DNA of 45,872 bases. Origin: an uncultured Acidobacteriota bacterium (GTDB lineage Bacteria > Acidobacteriota > Thermoanaerobaculia > Gp7-AA8). Numbering within the stretch: the stretch's first letter is position 1; every line of letters starts with the position of its first letter. The translations under genes and the position numbers were made by a program. This document shows positions 43,995-45,872 of the stretch, in pieces. The notes beneath the pieces are model-generated. The model worked only from the letters and a program-made list of their open reading frames with translations, made no database searches and was not told the origin of the DNA. The stretch is from assembly GCA_937870635.1 (NCBI GenBank), contig CALMZP010000013.1:1-45872 (forward strand). The letters are read 5' to 3'.

Positions 43995-45067
43995 CACCGA
44001 TACGGCAGAACGACCTCGGCGATCGTTCCTCCCTCGCTCCCGGTTCGCAGCGCGATGTCCGCGCGCTCACCGTACATCTGGCGCAGGCGTTCGCGTGTGT
44101 TCGACAAGCCGATGCCCGGCTCGCCCGGCTTCTCCGACGGGCCCGGACCGTCGTCTTCGATCGAGATGATCAGGCGCTCGCCGTCACGTCGCGCGGCGAG
44201 CATCACCCGTCCGTCTCCGTGAGTGCTGCTGACGCCGTGCTTGAGCGCATTCTCCACGAGCGGCTGGAGGATGAGCGATGGAACGCGCGCACCGCCCAGA
44301 CCGGGCTCGATCGACTCGCGAAAGTCGAGCTTCCCCTGAAAGCGGACGTTCATGATCTCGACATACCTCCTCACGAACCCGAGCTCCTGCTCCAGCGGCA
44401 CCTCCTCGGCCGCGGCCGTGTCGAGCGTGTACCGCAGCAGATCGCTCAGCCGCGCGATCATCCTGCGAACACCGGCAGGGTCGCGTTCCACCAGCGCCGA
44501 GATCGCATGGAGCGTGTTGAAGAGGAAGTGCGGATTGATCTGCATGCGCAGCGCTTCCAGCCGTGCGTGCGCGAGCTGCCCCTGAAGCTGAAGTGCTTCC
44601 TGGCGTCGGTGACGGTCGCGTTCCGAATACTCGCGGGCGAATCCAGCCGCGAGCACGGCGAAGTAGACGAAGAACTGATTCAGGAACGACACGCGAAACG
44701 ACATCATCGTCGTGATGAAGGCCGCGCGCCTTCGGGGCATGTGAAACATTTCGAAGCGAAGGAAGTCGAGCACGCCGTTCGCGACGGCGGTGATGATCAG
44801 GCCGGCCAGGAGCATGCCCACCGCGCGGACCAACACGTGCGTCCTGGCCCGCATCGCCCACGCGCTCACGAAGAAGATCGCCGGCGTGAGTGCGGCCCAG
44901 AGCATCGCTTCGAGGTATCCGAGGAGGATGGGGGCGGTTGGGGAGATGAAGCGAAGGCCGGACAGGCGCGGATCGAGGAGGCGGTTCACGGCTGAGAAGG
45001 TTGCCAGGGCAAACCAGAAGAGGAAGATGGCGATGAGCTCGCCGCGCCGGAGACGCCAGCCGTTCAC
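43994..45067 (-). CDS. LytS/YehU-type membrane sensor histidine kinase
   Basis: About 357 residues from a GTG at 45067. The start is uncertain because no ribosome site is seen and the frame is open upstream. Four to five membrane helices (IAIFLFWFALATFSAV, LEAMLWAALTPAIFFVSAWA, GMLLAGLIITAVANGVL, FFVYFAVLAAGFA) precede a coiled linker. The phospho-acceptor His is in ALRMQINPHFLFNTLHAIS, followed by the ATPase domain with PLVENALKHGV and EDDGPGP and GIGLSNTRERL. It phosphorylates the LytTR regulator encoded next. The signal sensed is unknown. The divergent spy-like gene could be a target. Confidence 0.9.
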   Translation of the reverse strand: MNGWRLRRGELIAIFLFWFALATFSAVNRLLDPRLSGLRFISPTAPILLGYLEAMLWAALTPAIFFVSAWAMRARTHVLVRAVGMLLAGLIITAVANGVLDFLRFEMFHMPRRRAAFITTMMSFRVSFLNQFFVYFAVLAAGFAREYSERDRHRRQEALQLQGQLAHARLEALRMQINPHFLFNTLHAISALVERDPAGVRRMIARLSDLLRYTLDTAAAEEVPLEQELGFVRRYVEIMNVRFQGKLDFRESIEPGLGGARVPSLILQPLVENALKHGVSSTHGDGRVMLAARRDGERLIISIEDDGPGPSEKPGEPGIGLSNTRERLRQMYGERADIALRTGSEGGTIAEVVLPYR

Positions 45068-45222
45068 GAATGCGAGTTTAGTGGAGCGCTCGCGGCCACG
45101 CGCGCGATTGACAGCCTCAGCGTGCAATTCATGACATCCCGGTGCCGTTCGTAGTCCTGATGGAAGCGGAATCGCTGCTGGCGCGTCTAACTGTACGAAC
45201 ACCGACTAAAGGAGTCGACCGA

Positions 45223-45690
45223 ATGAACATGAAAAAGACGATCACCACTGCGGTAGCACTCGCCCTCGGCACCTCTCTGGCGTTCGCGGGTGGAGGAGAA
45301 GGCAAGCGCGGCATGCATCACGGCAGGCACGGGATGCACGGCGAGGCCGGAATGGCCCGCATGGCCGAGAAGCTCAATCTCACCGACGCGCAGAAAGCCC
45401 AGCTCAAGGAGCAGCGCGCGAACTTCCGCGCCTCCAACGAAGCTCGCTTCGAGACGCACAAGGACACGATGCGCCAGTACCGTGAAGCCCGCAAGGCTGG
45501 TGACACCGCGCGCGCCGAGCAGCTGAAGGCCACGCTCGAGATCCAGAAGGGCGAGCTCCAGCAGCTCCGCAAGGCTCAGCACGAAGCGATGCTCGGCATC
45601 CTCACGCCCGAGCAGCGTATCCAGCTCGAAGCCATGAAGGCCGAGCACAAGGGCCGCCGCGGCGACAAGCGCCAGCACCGGCCGAACTGA
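45223..45690 (+). CDS. Spy/CpxP-like periplasmic protein
   Basis: 155 residues from the ATG at 45223 (AAAGGAG 10 nt upstream). The signal peptide is MNMKKTITTAVALALGTSLAFA. Two LTxxQ motifs are present: LNLTDAQKAQLKE and ILTPEQRIQLEAM, the mark of the Spy/CpxP fold of periplasmic chaperones and metal-stress proteins. A His/Met/Gly-rich stretch after the leader (GMHHGRHGMHGEAGM) may bind Cu or Zn. The helical middle is Arg/Ala/Gln-rich. It is divergent from the LytS-type kinase (155 nt) and ends in a strong terminator. Confidence 0.87.
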   Translation: MNMKKTITTAVALALGTSLAFAGGGEGKRGMHHGRHGMHGEAGMARMAEKLNLTDAQKAQLKEQRANFRASNEARFETHKDTMRQYREARKAGDTARAEQLKATLEIQKGELQQLRKAQHEAMLGILTPEQRIQLEAMKAEHKGRRGDKRQHRPN

Positions 45691-45713
45691 GGCGACGAAC
45701 AGGCAGTTTCAAG

Positions 45714-45744
45714 AAAGGCAGGCCCTCGTGGCCTGCCTTTTTTT
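45714..45744 (+). terminator. Rho-independent terminator of the spy-like gene
   Basis: AAAGGCAGGCC-CTCGT-GGCCTGCCTTT: an 11-bp perfect stem and 5-nt loop followed by a run of T to 45744. It begins 23 nt after the stop codon. It is the only textbook intrinsic terminator seen in the window. Confidence 0.95.
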
Positions 45745-45872
45745 GGAGTGCGGCAGCAGCAGCCGCATTTGCCTGGTGTCTGGTGCTTGGTGCAGCGTGG
45801 TCCGCATTCCACGTCATCCTGAGAGGCTGTGCAGGTATCGATTTCTCGAGCGACACGATGACGAGCAGGGCC
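45745..45872. other. Intergenic tail with repeat fragments
   Basis: GGAGTGCGGCAGC follows the terminator directly (45745-45757), the same core found after the dcp and treZ stops. CCACGTCATCCTGAGA at about 45810-45825 is half of the CACGTCATCCTGAG element. No gene is supported to the window end. Confidence 0.6.

Overview
The window is a GC-rich (roughly 62-65 percent by eye) bacterial chromosome segment with about 40 tightly packed genes. No rRNA, tRNA, CRISPR array, transposase or phage gene was seen. The gene mix (TolB-propeller/amidohydrolase fusion, a secreted two-repeat protein, paired DUF5985 proteins, Ser/Thr kinases, MacB-type ABC exporters) and the many interspersed repeats that read as 'IPSEARD' when translated suggest an Acidobacteriota member, possibly Thermoanaerobaculia. 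That placement is inference from gene content.

Layout. 1-4.1 kb: the 3' end of an unknown gene, a secreted protein, a lipoprotein M3 peptidase (dcp) and terC. 4.4-9.5 kb: a complete mtrC-mtrA-mtrB-like operon on the minus strand. It encodes a decaheme OmcA/MtrC-type surface cytochrome, a decaheme MtrA/DmsE-type cytochrome and an outer-membrane barrel, which together form a porin-cytochrome conduit for extracellular electron transfer. A doxX gene diverges from it. 10.3-16.8 kb: KefB-like antiporter, MgtE, a receiver-EAL protein, an ACT-domain protein, Tag glycosylase and a small lipoprotein. 16.8-24.8 kb: a kinase-receiver hybrid, then an RND efflux operon (DUF2892, tolC, adaptor, pump) divergent from an ArsR repressor with overlapping promoters. 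24.8-28.3 kb: an HTH plus two DUF5985 membrane proteins, an OsmC protein, a membrane-anchored rhodanese whose active-site loop contains an in-frame TGA followed by a SECIS-like hairpin (probable selenoprotein), a class II aldolase and a collapsed acyl-CoA ligase pseudogene. 28-34 kb: a BNR-propeller/MoaD pair and a MacA/MacB/MacB/ATPase operon. 34-45.9 kb: an M20 lipoprotein peptidase, the propeller-amidohydrolase, an NRDE protein, treZ, a receiver-GGDEF cyclase, a LytS/LytR-type two-component pair and a Spy-like chaperone with a clear terminator.

The second theme is repeats. At least five different heptamer tandem families (ATTCAAC, GTTAACC, CCAAAAT, GAACGAT, GAAGGAT) occur, mostly as inverted arms between genes. 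Other palindromic families sit at gene ends, and one 25-28 bp palindrome lies in frame inside two intact genes and one pseudogene. Several genes take their stop codon, and one its start codon and signal-peptide n-region, from repeat DNA.

The strongest leads are the candidate selenocysteine rhodanese (26285-26869), the complete Mtr-type conduit (4412-9481), and the repeat system that reaches into coding sequences.
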